64,000 bases of DNA from Gracilibacillus ureilyticus (GCF_900111195.1 NZ_FOGL01000002.1:62001-126000); one strand, 5' to 3'. Shown: positions 44,758 to 53,609, counted from the first letter of the stretch. Notes: generated by a model from the letters alone, not told the origin. Program-made: numbers and translations.

Positions 44758-45432
44758 ATGAATCAGATAACGAATCAGAAAAAATTATCCGAGACACCGA
44801 CTGTTCATCCGTCAGCTAAAGTAACTCGCTCGGAAATTGGCAAGTGGACTGACATTGGTGCAAATTCCAAAATTGTTGAATCAACGATTGGTGACTACAG
44901 TTATACAGCGGGAGATGTGCAAATAATTTATGCTTCTGTTGGGAAATTTTGCTCTATTGCTTCCCATGTCCGGATTAATCCAGGTAATCACCCGACATGG
45001 CGTGTCACACAGCATCATGCGACATATAGAAGAGTTCAGTACGGTTTTGGTGAAGAAGAAGATCATGAGTTTTTTGAATGGCGGAAGAATCATCCTGTAA
45101 CAATTGGGCATGATGTGTGGATTGGCCATAATGCAGTAATTATGCCAGGAGTCACAGTAGGTAATGGAGCTGTAATTGGAGCCGGGGCAATTGTCACAAA
45201 AGATGTGGAGCCATATTCGATAGTTGCTGGGGTCCCGGCAAAAAAGATTAAAGAGCGGTTTCCAAGAACTATTGCTGAACAATTAGATGAAACAGCCTGG
45301 TGGGACTGGTCACGCGAAGAGCTGGAAGAAAGGTTTCCAGATTTAAATGATCTGGATTTGTTTTTAGCTAGATATGGTAAAGGAACAGGGGGTAATGACA
45401 ATAACAATCGAGAAAGAACTTCGGATTATTGA
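44758..45432 (+). CDS. Hexapeptide-repeat acyltransferase of phosphonate operons
   Basis: A 224-residue left-handed beta-helix acyltransferase, related to DapH and chloramphenicol acetyltransferases (xenobiotic acyltransferase type). Hexapeptide turns are visible at [31 protein letters not shown] and again at [49 protein letters not shown]. Homologues of this form occur in many C-P lyase operons, where they could acetylate amino-phosphonates, the job of PhnO in Escherichia. The acceptor is an inference. The end of the gene overlaps the phnF start by 38 bases. Confidence 0.85.
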   Translation: MNQITNQKKLSETPTVHPSAKVTRSEIGKWTDIGANSKIVESTIGDYSYTAGDVQIIYASVGKFCSIASHVRINPGNHPTWRVTQHHATYRRVQYGFGEEEDHEFFEWRKNHPVTIGHDVWIGHNAVIMPGVTVGNGAVIGAGAIVTKDVEPYSIVAGVPAKKIKERFPRTIAEQLDETAWWDWSREELEERFPDLNDLDLFLARYGKGTGGNDNNNRERTSDY

Positions 45433-46117
45433 TGACCTCATGGAACAAATCATTTCGAAACAATTTGATTATGGTGAAAAACTGCCGTCAGAGAATGAAT
45501 TGGCAGATAAATACAGGGTACCGAGAACGACAGTGAGGCGTAGTTTATCTAAACTGGAGGAACGCGGGTTCATTTATTCACAAAGAGGTAAAGGCAGGTA
45601 TTTAAAAAATGAATCTTTTCAAGTGGAACTGAATTTAACAGGGAAATCTAGTTTTACCGAGAAGATGAGACAATCCGGTCATCAATTAGTTACTCAAAAT
45701 GTAGGGTGCGAAAAAATTAAATATGATAAGCAAATATATGAACGGCTTAAGGCGGCAAGGGAGGATACGGTTTATCAAATCAGTCGTCTCCGTTATATCC
45801 ATGGGGAGCCAATTGCCATACATAACTCTTATATTAATGAAAGGCAATTTCCAGATATCGCTAAAGTGGGACCGGAAATTGTATCAATGTATTCCTTTTA
45901 CCGCCAGCTTGGTTATCACGATTTTACTAATATTAACAGTTTATTAAGTGTAACTTTCCCAACCTTAAACGAACAGACAGTACTGTTATGTAAAAGTATG
46001 GAGCCATTAATTATGATTGAGAGCACATGTACGGATACAGAGACGGCAAAAGTGCTGGAAACAACCAAAGTTCTTTACCGCAGTGACAAGTTCAAATATA
46101 ACCTTTCCTCAAGATAA
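45395..46117 (+). CDS. phnF: PhnF-type GntR/UTRA transcriptional regulator
   Basis: ATG 45395 is chosen since AGGGGG lies just before it; it lies inside the acyltransferase gene. The 240-residue protein has a GntR winged helix ([47 protein letters not shown]) and a UTRA ligand-binding domain (about 80-235) with [20 protein letters not shown]. PhnF represses phosphonate genes; the ligand may be a phosphonate or C-P lyase intermediate. Being within the operon, it would act by feedback. Its operator is not obvious. Confidence 0.9.
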   Translation: MTITIEKELRIIDDLMEQIISKQFDYGEKLPSENELADKYRVPRTTVRRSLSKLEERGFIYSQRGKGRYLKNESFQVELNLTGKSSFTEKMRQSGHQLVTQNVGCEKIKYDKQIYERLKAAREDTVYQISRLRYIHGEPIAIHNSYINERQFPDIAKVGPEIVSMYSFYRQLGYHDFTNINSLLSVTFPTLNEQTVLLCKSMEPLIMIESTCTDTETAKVLETTKVLYRSDKFKYNLSSR

Positions 46118-46213
46118 TCTATTGTAAATCTGCTTAACATAATATTTACAATTTTCTAAAACACAGCAACTTGGCAACAAGATATGCTTGATTTATAAGG
46201 AGGTTACAGAGAT

Positions 46214-46636
46214 ATGAACAGAAAAAGAAGAACTGAAATATTAATTCAGAATGGTGGGAATTTAGCGAAGGAATTAGCGGAAGTCATCAAAAAAAAGTAT
46301 GAATATCAGCCAATTTCAGAGCCGGAGTATGGTTTAACGATGATTAAGATGCGGGAATCTGCGAAAAAGTCATTATTTTATATCGGGGAAGTCATGGTGA
46401 CAGAGGCGAAAGTGGAAATTAATCAGTCAATTGGGATCGGGATTGTAATTGGTATGGAAGACGAACTGGCACAGCATTTAGCAATCATTGATGCAGCCTA
46501 TCGGGCGAACCTGCCAGAAACAGTTGAATGGGAACCGGTCTTGGAAACAACGGCAAAGCAGTTAGAAGAACAACGTGCAAGGGAACAAAGGGTAATATTC
46601 GAAACAAAAGTAGATTTTGAAACAATGGAAGTCTAG
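46214..46636 (+). CDS. phnG: C-P lyase subunit PhnG
   Basis: A 140-residue subunit of the PhnGHIJ core complex. The start (RRTEILIQNGGNLAKELAEVI) and the central TMIKMRESAKKSLFYIGEVMVTEAKVEI follow the family, with the G-x-G-x-V-x-G segment GIGIVIGMEDELA near residue 75. The length fits (E. coli about 150). It starts after a 96-base gap behind phnF, with AAGGAGG. Confidence 0.93.
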   Translation: MNRKRRTEILIQNGGNLAKELAEVIKKKYEYQPISEPEYGLTMIKMRESAKKSLFYIGEVMVTEAKVEINQSIGIGIVIGMEDELAQHLAIIDAAYRANLPETVEWEPVLETTAKQLEEQRAREQRVIFETKVDFETMEV

Positions 46637-46670
46637 TATGCCGATAATATCAGTCTGTTGAGGTGAGATG

Positions 46671-47273
46671 ATGGTAATTGATCAAGTACACGATTTACAG
46701 AAAGTATACCGCAAAATTTTACACAGTATGTCTAGGCCTGGAACAATCACTTCATTCGAGCAAAAAGCTGATTCGATTAGTAAATCATTACCTTGTAATG
46801 AAGCAGTTTTTCTTTGTGCCTTAACATTATTTGATGCGGAAGTAACTTTCCATATCATTGGAGAACAAGAGAAAAGTGAAAGGTTAGCAGAACTTATTTC
46901 TTCATATACCATGTCAAATAAAGCTCCACATGACCAGGCGGATTTTATAATCGCCCTTCAAGGGAATTTAACGAAGGAAATTGAGAAAGCCATGAATGTT
47001 TGTAAATCAGGGGATTTAATTAATCCGCAAAATTCAGCGACATGGATTTTAGAGAGCGTACTTATATCCAACCAGTCTGGCGTTACGTTAACAGGTCCCG
47101 GTATTGAACGGGAAGCACTATTGCAAACAGGTTATGATGAACATTTCTGGATGGCAAGAAATCTTAGGACAAAAGAATATCCATTAGGTATTGACTGTAT
47201 TTTCGCTGATTTTTCCAATCAGATTGCTTGTGTGCCACGTACCACAAAAATGGTTGCAACGGAGGTGATTTAA
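46671..47273 (+). CDS. phnH: C-P lyase subunit PhnH
   Basis: A PhnH subunit of about 200 residues. The family pattern is visible in VYRKILHSMSRPGTITSFEQ near residue 12, LCALTLFDAEVTFHI near 44 and GVTLTGPGIEREALL near 140. PhnH binds PhnJ in the core complex; its fold is related to PLP transferases but without cofactor. Two ATG codons stand in tandem; 46671 has the better distance to GAGGTG. It ends directly before phnI. Confidence 0.93.
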   Translation: MVIDQVHDLQKVYRKILHSMSRPGTITSFEQKADSISKSLPCNEAVFLCALTLFDAEVTFHIIGEQEKSERLAELISSYTMSNKAPHDQADFIIALQGNLTKEIEKAMNVCKSGDLINPQNSATWILESVLISNQSGVTLTGPGIEREALLQTGYDEHFWMARNLRTKEYPLGIDCIFADFSNQIACVPRTTKMVATEVI

Positions 47274-48389
47274 ATGGGTTATGTAGCGGTTAAGGGCGGT
47301 ACAAAAGCGATTGAAGCTTCTATCGAACGGCTCAAATATGAACGGTTAAAGGGTGAGGAAGTACTAGAAATTAAAACCATTTTGGCAACAATGCGCAGTT
47401 TAGTCGATCAAGTGATGTCTGAAGCAAGTTTATACGCGCCATTTCTAGCAGCACTTGCAATAAAACAGGCTGGCGGAAGTATGGAGGAAGCTGTTTTTTT
47501 GATGAGAGCACACAGATCAACACTGCCACGTCATTACTATAGTTTACCTGTTGACACAGAGTCTATGTTTGTTGAAAGGAGGGTATCTGCCAGTTTCAAA
47601 GACATTCCGGGTGGACAGCTTCTCGGAGCAACCAACGATTACACACATAGATTACTCGATTTCGAATTAATTGAGGAAAATACAGATGCCAATCATCAGT
47701 GGCTAAGAGATTATGAGGCAAAGCTAGCAGCAAATATGGCGCAGGAACAAGAAATACAGTACTTTCCGAAAGTGGTTGATTATTTACGTGCGGAAGGGTT
47801 ATTCGACTATTATCCGGAAGATAACGATCCACCAAAGGATGTAACCAAAGAAAGTATTCAATTCCCGACAACACGGAGCGAAAGGCTGCAAGTATTAACA
47901 AGAGGTCAGACAGGAGCTGTGACTGCATTAGGCTATGCATCTCTCCGTGGCTATGGCCAGGTTCATCCTACAATTGGAGAAGTGAGAGTAGGCAATGTCC
48001 CTATTCACGTCCAGCATCCGTATGAGAATAACAATGACGAAGAAAATGCTTTTTATATTGGGGAGATAAAAATAACAGAAGTAGAGTCATTTGTTCCCGT
48101 CCATGTGAAAAAAGATAATAAGGAAGAACTTGAGTTCGAAATTGGTTATGGAATAAGCTATGGCCAAAATGAGACAAAAGCGATTGCAATGAGCATCCTT
48201 GACCAATGTTTAGAAAACCCGCACGGAGAATTCCCAACACATGACGAAGAGTTCGTTTTATTACATATCGATTCAGTGGAAGCAACTGGATTCATTTCCC
48301 ATTTGAAGTTGCCACATTATGTAACTTTCCAATCAAAATTAGACAGCATTCGTCAGGTCAAGAAAGGAGCGGAAACAGGTGAAAACTAA
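47274..48389 (+). CDS. phnI: C-P lyase subunit PhnI
   Basis: A 371-residue PhnI. It opens MGYVAVKGGTKAIEASIERL, and RGQTGAVTALGYASLRGYGQ-HPTIGEVRVG is the central conserved part (about 205-240). With PhnG, H and L, PhnI exchanges the adenine of ATP for a phosphonate to give ribose-phosphonate triphosphate; PhnI alone has nucleosidase activity. It overlaps the phnJ start by 11 bases. Confidence 0.95.
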   Translation: MGYVAVKGGTKAIEASIERLKYERLKGEEVLEIKTILATMRSLVDQVMSEASLYAPFLAALAIKQAGGSMEEAVFLMRAHRSTLPRHYYSLPVDTESMFVERRVSASFKDIPGGQLLGATNDYTHRLLDFELIEENTDANHQWLRDYEAKLAANMAQEQEIQYFPKVVDYLRAEGLFDYYPEDNDPPKDVTKESIQFPTTRSERLQVLTRGQTGAVTALGYASLRGYGQVHPTIGEVRVGNVPIHVQHPYENNNDEENAFYIGEIKITEVESFVPVHVKKDNKEELEFEIGYGISYGQNETKAIAMSILDQCLENPHGEFPTHDEEFVLLHIDSVEATGFISHLKLPHYVTFQSKLDSIRQVKKGAETGEN

Positions 48390-49245
48390 AACTCATTTTG
48401 CATTTTTTGATGAAGGATCGAAAAAGGAGATTCGCAGGGCAACCTTGAAAGCAGTGGCAATTCCCGGTTACCAGGTACCCTTTGCTTCAAGGGAGATGCC
48501 GATTGCCAGAGGCTGGGGAACGGGTGGTTTACAGTTAACTCTATCTTTGATTGGGAAAAACGATGTACTAAAAGTGATTGATCAGGGAGCGGATGAATCT
48601 GTAAATGCCGTCAGTATTAAGAAATTAGTTCAGCATACAACAGGAGTTCCATTAACAGAAAGTACTACGGATGCTACGATCATTCAATCCCGCCACCGGA
48701 TTCCGGAACTGCCGTTAAAAAGTGACCAGATTCTTGTCCTGCAAGTACCGAATCCTGAGCCACTGCGTAAAGTAGATGCAAGAGAATACATGACAAAAAG
48801 AATGCATGCAGAGGATGATTACAGTGGTGCATGGCTGATTCTGTTCGAGCAGATTATGAGATATGGAAAAATGACAACAGGTGCTGCCCATCCTGTCTAT
48901 GTCAATGGACGCTATGTGATGGCACCAAGCCCTATTCCGCGATTTGATAATCCTAAGATGCATCAATCAGAGGCACTCATTCTGTTAGGTGCAGGTAGAG
49001 AAAAGAAGATCTATGCCGTGCCGCCATACACGAATGTCGAGTCATTAGGTTTTGAAGATTATCCCTTTACTGTGGAGTCCTTTGAAGGAGAACAATGCCA
49101 TTTGTGTGGTGCAACAGAGGTTTTCCTTGATGAGTTAATTGATCCGGATTCTTGTGAGCGAACCTATCAGTGTAATGACACTAGCCATTGTATCGAGCGG
49201 TTAAACAGTAAGGAAGCAGAGGAGGTGGAGAAAAGTTATGCATGA
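48379..49245 (+). CDS. phnJ: C-P lyase catalytic subunit PhnJ (radical SAM)
   Basis: The 288-residue catalytic subunit that breaks the carbon-phosphorus bond of 5-phosphoribosyl 1-phosphonate, releasing the alkane and forming a cyclic phosphate. The cluster motif CX2CX21C is intact: Cys240, Cys243 and Cys265 in QCHLCGATEVFLDEL...YQCND, and Cys271 is in the place of the active-site thiyl Cys. An extra Cys259 lies inside the spacer. The start is GTG behind AAAGGAG within the end of phnI. It overlaps phnK by 8 bases. Confidence 0.97.
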   Translation: MKTKTHFAFFDEGSKKEIRRATLKAVAIPGYQVPFASREMPIARGWGTGGLQLTLSLIGKNDVLKVIDQGADESVNAVSIKKLVQHTTGVPLTESTTDATIIQSRHRIPELPLKSDQILVLQVPNPEPLRKVDAREYMTKRMHAEDDYSGAWLILFEQIMRYGKMTTGAAHPVYVNGRYVMAPSPIPRFDNPKMHQSEALILLGAGREKKIYAVPPYTNVESLGFEDYPFTVESFEGEQCHLCGATEVFLDELIDPDSCERTYQCNDTSHCIERLNSKEAEEVEKSYA

Positions 49246-50077
49246 AACTCCGATTTTACGAGTAAGAAATCTGGAGAAGCAATTTGGACAAGGGTGTCCT
49301 GATTGTAAAGATAAAGAAAGCAGAAGCCTGGAAAAAAACTATTGCTCTGCCTGCGGGACGGTTTACGCTGTACGTGATGTCTCCTTTGATTTATTTCCTG
49401 GCGAGGTGTTAGGAATTGTTGGAGAAAGTGGCAGCGGCAAGTCCACTATGCTGCAAGGTTTATATTTCGATGCAGAAATAACTGGTGGTGAAGTATACAT
49501 TGATCACCCTGCTGTTTTAGATAAAAACGTATTGGAGTTATCTTCCCAACAGAAAAGATACATACGCAATTATCTTTATGGTATGGTCTATCAGAATCCC
49601 GTACACGGTTTGAAAATGAAATTTTCTTCGGTCGGAAACATTGCAGAGAAAATGATTGCAGCCGGTGGAAGGAATGTAAGCAGTATTGAAGCGAGAAGCA
49701 AAACTTTACTAGAAAAAGTCCACATCCCTTTGAGACGAATGAAGGAGGAACCGCGTAATTTCTCAGGTGGTATGCAACAACGTGTACAGATCGCAAAAGC
49801 ATTATCCAATAATCCGCCCATTCTGTTTTTAGATGAAGTAACTACAGGGTTAGATTTATCTGTACAGGCTAGTGTACTTGACTTAATCAAGCAAATTCAG
49901 CGAGATCTCCACATTAGTATGATTGTCGTGTCACATGACCTGGCTGTTATCCGAATGCTCGCAGATCGCTCTATTGTTATGTTAAATGGGACGATTATCG
50001 AGAAGGGATTAACAGATCAGATTCTTGAAGACCCGCAACATGAATATACCCAGCAATTAGTTTATTCATTATTATAG
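49238..50077 (+). CDS. phnK: C-P lyase ABC-type subunit PhnK with Cys4 insertion
   Basis: A 279-residue ABC ATPase that binds the core complex through PhnJ. Walker A GESGSGKSTMLQGL, Q-loop YQNPVHGLKMKFS, signature FSGGMQQRVQIAKAL and Walker B ILFLDEVTTGLD are present. Between the first strand and Walker A there is an insertion with two Cys pairs, GCPDC and YCSACG, 12 residues apart, which looks like a small zinc ribbon and is not in the E. coli protein as I know it. The start lies inside the end of phnJ. Confidence 0.94.
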   Translation: MHETPILRVRNLEKQFGQGCPDCKDKESRSLEKNYCSACGTVYAVRDVSFDLFPGEVLGIVGESGSGKSTMLQGLYFDAEITGGEVYIDHPAVLDKNVLELSSQQKRYIRNYLYGMVYQNPVHGLKMKFSSVGNIAEKMIAAGGRNVSSIEARSKTLLEKVHIPLRRMKEEPRNFSGGMQQRVQIAKALSNNPPILFLDEVTTGLDLSVQASVLDLIKQIQRDLHISMIVVSHDLAVIRMLADRSIVMLNGTIIEKGLTDQILEDPQHEYTQQLVYSLL

Positions 50078-50090
50078 GAGGTCGGTCATT

Positions 50091-51272
50091 TTGTACATTA
50101 TCCATAATGGGAAAATCATAACAGAAGATTCGATATTAACAGGTCATGCCGTAGTAGTTGATGGAGAGACAATTCATGCATTAATTGAGGAGGATGAAAT
50201 AAATCAATTCCCGGAAGCTGAATTGATTGATGCAAGAGGTGGTTATGTTTCCCCAGGATTTATCGACATACATTCAGATTATATAGAAACAGTAGCCTCC
50301 CCCCGTCCGAACAGTGTGATGGATTTTAATCTTAGTCTCCGGGAGGCGGAGAAGATTTTAATCGGACATGGAATTACTACAATGTTTCATTCGTTATCTT
50401 TTTACCGGAAAGAAAAAATTACTCGTAAACATGTTCGTTATCCAGACAATATGCAGCGAATGATTGACCAGATTGATGAAACTCATCATAAACTGCATAT
50501 GATTCGGCATCGATTACATGCCCGCTTTGAGATGGATAATATTGATGGCATTGATCAACTGATTGATAATATTCGGTCAGACAAAGTTCATCTTGTTTCA
50601 TTTATGGATCATACACCGGGTCAAGGCCAATATCGAAATTTGGAAATATACCGGCAAAATATTAAAGGTCATCGCAATATCTCAGATGAAGAAGTAAATG
50701 TACTGCTTGCTGAGCGTAAAAGCACGGAGCTGATCACAATAGAAAAGATAACAGAAGTTGCAGAACTCGCCTTATCGAAGGGGATTGCCATTGCGAGCCA
50801 TGATGATGATAATGTGAGTAAGCTTGAGCTGGTCAAATCATATGGTACCACAATTAGTGAGTTCCCAGTCGCATTGGAAATTGCCAAAAAGGCGAAGGAA
50901 CATGGACTATATACAATTGTAGGAGCACCGAATGTGTTACTTGGTGGTTCTCATTCTGGGAATCTTTCTGCAGCAGAAGCGATTGACCATGGTTACGCAG
51001 ATATATTGTGCAGTGATTATTACCCTGCAGCGTTACTGCATGCTATTTTTCACCTTCATGATAAACAAGAGCAAGACTTACACAAAATGTTTATGATGGT
51101 AACTTTGAATCCTGCCAAAGCAGTAAGTATGGATGAAGAGATTGGTTCAATAAAAATCGGCAAGAAGGCGGATCTCCTTGTAATTGAACGAATGGATGAC
51201 GGATACCCAATGCTGACCGCGACAATGGTAAATGGTCAATTAATGACAACGACAAATTATCGTTCGAAATAA
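50091..51272 (+). CDS. phnM: Alpha-D-ribose 1-phosphonate 5-triphosphate diphosphatase PhnM
   Basis: A 393-residue amidohydrolase-fold enzyme that removes diphosphate from ribose 1-phosphonate 5-triphosphate, to give the substrate of PhnJ. Metal ligands are seen in PGFIDIHSDYIE near residue 57, SFMDHTPGQGQYRN near 167, IASHDDDN near 235 and CSDYYPAALL near 308. The end GKKADLLVI is standard. The start is TTG behind AGGAGG. In E. coli phnL stands between phnK and phnM; here the order is K-M-L. Confidence 0.95.
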   Translation: MYIIHNGKIITEDSILTGHAVVVDGETIHALIEEDEINQFPEAELIDARGGYVSPGFIDIHSDYIETVASPRPNSVMDFNLSLREAEKILIGHGITTMFHSLSFYRKEKITRKHVRYPDNMQRMIDQIDETHHKLHMIRHRLHARFEMDNIDGIDQLIDNIRSDKVHLVSFMDHTPGQGQYRNLEIYRQNIKGHRNISDEEVNVLLAERKSTELITIEKITEVAELALSKGIAIASHDDDNVSKLELVKSYGTTISEFPVALEIAKKAKEHGLYTIVGAPNVLLGGSHSGNLSAAEAIDHGYADILCSDYYPAALLHAIFHLHDKQEQDLHKMFMMVTLNPAKAVSMDEEIGSIKIGKKADLLVIERMDDGYPMLTATMVNGQLMTTTNYRSK

Positions 51273-51293
51273 ATGATGAGGAGGTGCAAAATA

Positions 51294-52016
51294 ATGACAA
51301 TCCTTGAAATTAAAAATTTTGGAAAAGCTTTTACTATCCACCATCTTGATAAGACGCTTCCTGCTGTAAATAACATACACTTTTCAATCGATGCGGGAGA
51401 GTTTATCGGAATAATTGGAAAGAGCGGCAGTGGGAAATCGACAATATTGAAAAGTATTTATCGTACGTACTTGCCTCACACAGGCGAAATTCTCTACAAC
51501 TCAGATCGGTTCGGTCAAATAGATCTAGCGAAAGCTACCGAAAGACAAGTGATTTCACTAAGGAAATATGAAATAGGGTATGTCTCCCAATTTTTAAACG
51601 TAATGCCAAGAACAACGTGCCGCCAGCTCGTTCAAAATGCTCTATTAGAAATGGGTGAACCTGGAGAGACTGCGATGATTGAAGCTGAGAAAGCATTAAC
51701 CCATTTTGAAATGGATCCAAAACTTTGGGACAGTTATCCAAATACTTTCTCTGGCGGTGAGAAGCTTCGTCTAAATATAGCGATGGCAACAGTTAAGAAA
51801 CCGAGGCTGTTACTGCTTGATGAACCTACTGCAAGTCTTGATCAACAATCGAAAATGAAAGTCCGTGAGATAATTGAGAAGTTAAAACAGCAAGGGACAA
51901 CATTAGTTGGTATCTTCCATGATATCGAGTTTATGGAAGGATTGTGTGACAAAGTATATGAAATGAAAACAGGGCAGGTTATCTCTGCCAGAGAAGAGGT
52001 GGCATATGAAAGCTGA
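51294..52016 (+). CDS. phnL: C-P lyase ABC-type subunit PhnL
   Basis: A 240-residue ABC ATPase. ATG 51294 follows GAGGAGG, which lies inside the longer frame. Walker A GKSGSGKSTILKSIYRTYLPHTG, SQFLNVMPRTTCRQLV (the PhnL-type Q region), signature FSGGEKLRLNIAMA and Walker B LLLDEPTASLD are intact. PhnL joins PhnGHI in the first step and also contacts PhnK. The stop overlaps the next gene by 11 bases. Confidence 0.94.
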   Translation: MTILEIKNFGKAFTIHHLDKTLPAVNNIHFSIDAGEFIGIIGKSGSGKSTILKSIYRTYLPHTGEILYNSDRFGQIDLAKATERQVISLRKYEIGYVSQFLNVMPRTTCRQLVQNALLEMGEPGETAMIEAEKALTHFEMDPKLWDSYPNTFSGGEKLRLNIAMATVKKPRLLLLDEPTASLDQQSKMKVREIIEKLKQQGTTLVGIFHDIEFMEGLCDKVYEMKTGQVISAREEVAYES

Positions 52017-52818
52017 TCTTCATCTGCATAGTCGTTATTCTGATGGCTCTCATACGGTGGAGGAGGTTTTAAAGCAAGCATCTAATGCCGGATTAACACA
52101 TGTCAGTTTTGTAGATCATGATACAGTGGCTGGTTGGCAGGAAATTGAGGTAATGGCGAATAAGTACTGTATCCAAGCGATTCCTGGTATCGAGATTTCC
52201 GCCTATGATTTTGAACGTGGACGTAAAGTGCATATATTAGGCTACGACTTTCAAAAAGAGGCACCGCATATAAAGAAACTTTGCCAGCCATTACTTGATC
52301 GGAGGCAGGAGAATTCTCTCTGGCAAATTGAACAAATTCAGTCATTGGGTTACTCGCTGGATACTGATCTGATCGCATATGTCGCAAAACCTTCTTCCAC
52401 CATTTATAAACAGCATATTATGGGGCAATTAACAGAAGAAAATTATTCTTCGCAAACATATAAAGAGCTCTATCGACAATTGTTTAAAGGAGATGGAGTA
52501 GCAGCAAGGGATATCAAATATGTTGATGCGTTTGATGCCGTCCGTGCAATTAAGGCAGATGGCGGGATCCCTGTTGTTGCACATCCAGGCCAGCTGGATT
52601 CCTATGAATTAATTCCTGAGTTAGTAGAAACAGGCCTTGCCGGAATCGAGAAAATTCACCCAGACCATACAAAAGAAGACCATAGAAAAGTTGGAGAATT
52701 AGCAGAACGTTTCCACCTGATCCAAACAGGAGGAACAGATTTTCACGGTGCATATGGAATCGATATTTCTCCAGGTGATTTAGTTAGTCCGTCCATACCA
52801 GTATTTATGAAAGGATGA
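52006..52818 (+). CDS. PHP-domain phosphoesterase, PhnPP-like cyclic phosphodiesterase
   Basis: A 270-residue PHP-family metalloenzyme. The metal residues are in ADLHLHSRYSDGSHT (HxH and D), VDHDT, PGIEISAYD, HILGYD, VVAHPGQ and GTDFHG, the full set. PhnJ produces 5-phosphoribosyl 1,2-cyclic phosphate, which E. coli opens with PhnP, a beta-lactamase-fold enzyme. A PHP protein from an Eggerthella C-P lyase operon hydrolyses the same cyclic phosphate. No phnP or phnN is present here, so this gene is best read as the replacement. Overlap with phnL and with the next gene shows strict co-translation. Confidence 0.85.
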   Translation: MKADLHLHSRYSDGSHTVEEVLKQASNAGLTHVSFVDHDTVAGWQEIEVMANKYCIQAIPGIEISAYDFERGRKVHILGYDFQKEAPHIKKLCQPLLDRRQENSLWQIEQIQSLGYSLDTDLIAYVAKPSSTIYKQHIMGQLTEENYSSQTYKELYRQLFKGDGVAARDIKYVDAFDAVRAIKADGGIPVVAHPGQLDSYELIPELVETGLAGIEKIHPDHTKEDHRKVGELAERFHLIQTGGTDFHGAYGIDISPGDLVSPSIPVFMKG

Positions 52819-53207
52819 AAAGGTTGGCACATATTCATATTGGGTTAAATGTGAAAGATTTAAAGGAGAGTTTGGATTTTTACAGAAGAATGCTTGGAGC
52901 TGAACCAGTAAAAGTGAAAGAGGACTATGTGAAATATCTTGTGAACAATCCTAATTTAAATCTGACGTTATCCGAAAAAAAGAATGTAGAAGGCAATCAG
53001 ATTAACCATTTAGGCATTCAAGTAGAAAGCTATGAAGAGATGTTGTCACATAAGGAGAGAATTGAAAAGGAAGGTTTCTTCGCAAGGGAAGAAATGGATA
53101 CGACTTGTTGCTATGCGGTGCAGGATAAGTTCTGGGTGACTGACCCAGATGGAATCGAATGGGAATACTTTTATACAAAAGCAGATGCAGAGGTTCATAC
53201 CATTTAA
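52815..53207 (+). CDS. arsI: ArsI/CadI-type VOC metalloenzyme, putative C-As lyase
   Basis: A 130-residue vicinal-oxygen-chelate protein with two beta-alpha-beta-beta-beta repeats: HIHIGLNVKDLKESLDFYRRMLGAEP and NHLGIQVESYEEMLSHKERIEKEG. The segment FAREEMDTTCCYAVQDKFW-V is the signature of ArsI, in which the adjacent Cys pair binds trivalent methyl- or phenyl-arsenite next to the iron, set by His and Glu (His in NHLG, Glu in GIEWEYFYTK). ArsI uses oxygen to split C-As bonds. It overlaps the PHP gene by four bases (ATGA), so it is the last gene of the C-P lyase operon and not part of an ars operon. CadI-like metal binding is the alternative. Confidence 0.8.
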   Translation: MKRLAHIHIGLNVKDLKESLDFYRRMLGAEPVKVKEDYVKYLVNNPNLNLTLSEKKNVEGNQINHLGIQVESYEEMLSHKERIEKEGFFAREEMDTTCCYAVQDKFWVTDPDGIEWEYFYTKADAEVHTI

Positions 53208-53279
53208 TTGCTCTAACGCAGAAGCTTATAACTAGTAATTGCATATAATATGGATTATATGCAATAGCACTAAACACTT

Positions 53280-53480
53280 GCATTATTTAGTGTGCAATGC
53301 TGCCACTCCGTCCGATAGCTTCGCTTTCGCCCAAGGGCACAAGTGCAACTTCTACTCAAGTAAAGGTTACTTTTTTAGTGTTTTCTTTGCCATGGGGACG
53401 GCTTCACCAAGTGGATCTTCAGCTCGTCCTGTTCCTATAGGAGTCTCCGCAATCGGCCTACGCTGGAATCATACTCTACA
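53280..53480. repeat. Copy of the dispersed palindromic repeat, minus orientation
   Basis: Contains GTGCAATGCTGCCACTCCG, GAAGCTATCGG (reverse), GCCCAAGGGCACAAGTGC, CCATGGGGACGGCTT and GGATCTTCAGCTCGTCC. Its reverse complement aligns to the copy at 53610-53800. No coding function. Confidence 0.75.
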
Positions 53481-53515
53481 ATGGTTGTAAGAAAGGGAGG
53501 AATGTAGTAACACAT

Positions 53516-53563
53516 AAAAATTCTCATGAACATTTAAAGCATGGATTGTTCATGAGAATTTTT
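53516..53563. terminator. Strong 17-bp hairpin after the phn operon
   Basis: AAAAATTCTCATGAACA (53516-53532) and TGTTCATGAGAATTTTT (53547-53563) are exact complements and are followed by T-rich sequence. It is the first strong terminator after the ArsI-like gene, and lies between two inverted repeat copies. Confidence 0.85.
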
Positions 53564-53609
53564 AATTTTTTAAGTAAAAGAACATAAATTAATTCTTCAT
53601 ATGGGTGTT

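Noticed and set aside
53280-53490. Open frames inside the intergenic repeats as genes
   Set aside because: Frames at 53239-53490, 53601-53903, 25780-26037, 33122-33325 and 57917-58102 come from the dispersed repeat, lack ribosome binding sites and differ between copies.
53501-53570. Riboswitch or T-box upstream of an operon
   Set aside because: The strong hairpin lies between operons that do not run away from it, and no conserved leader motif is seen; a terminator explains it.
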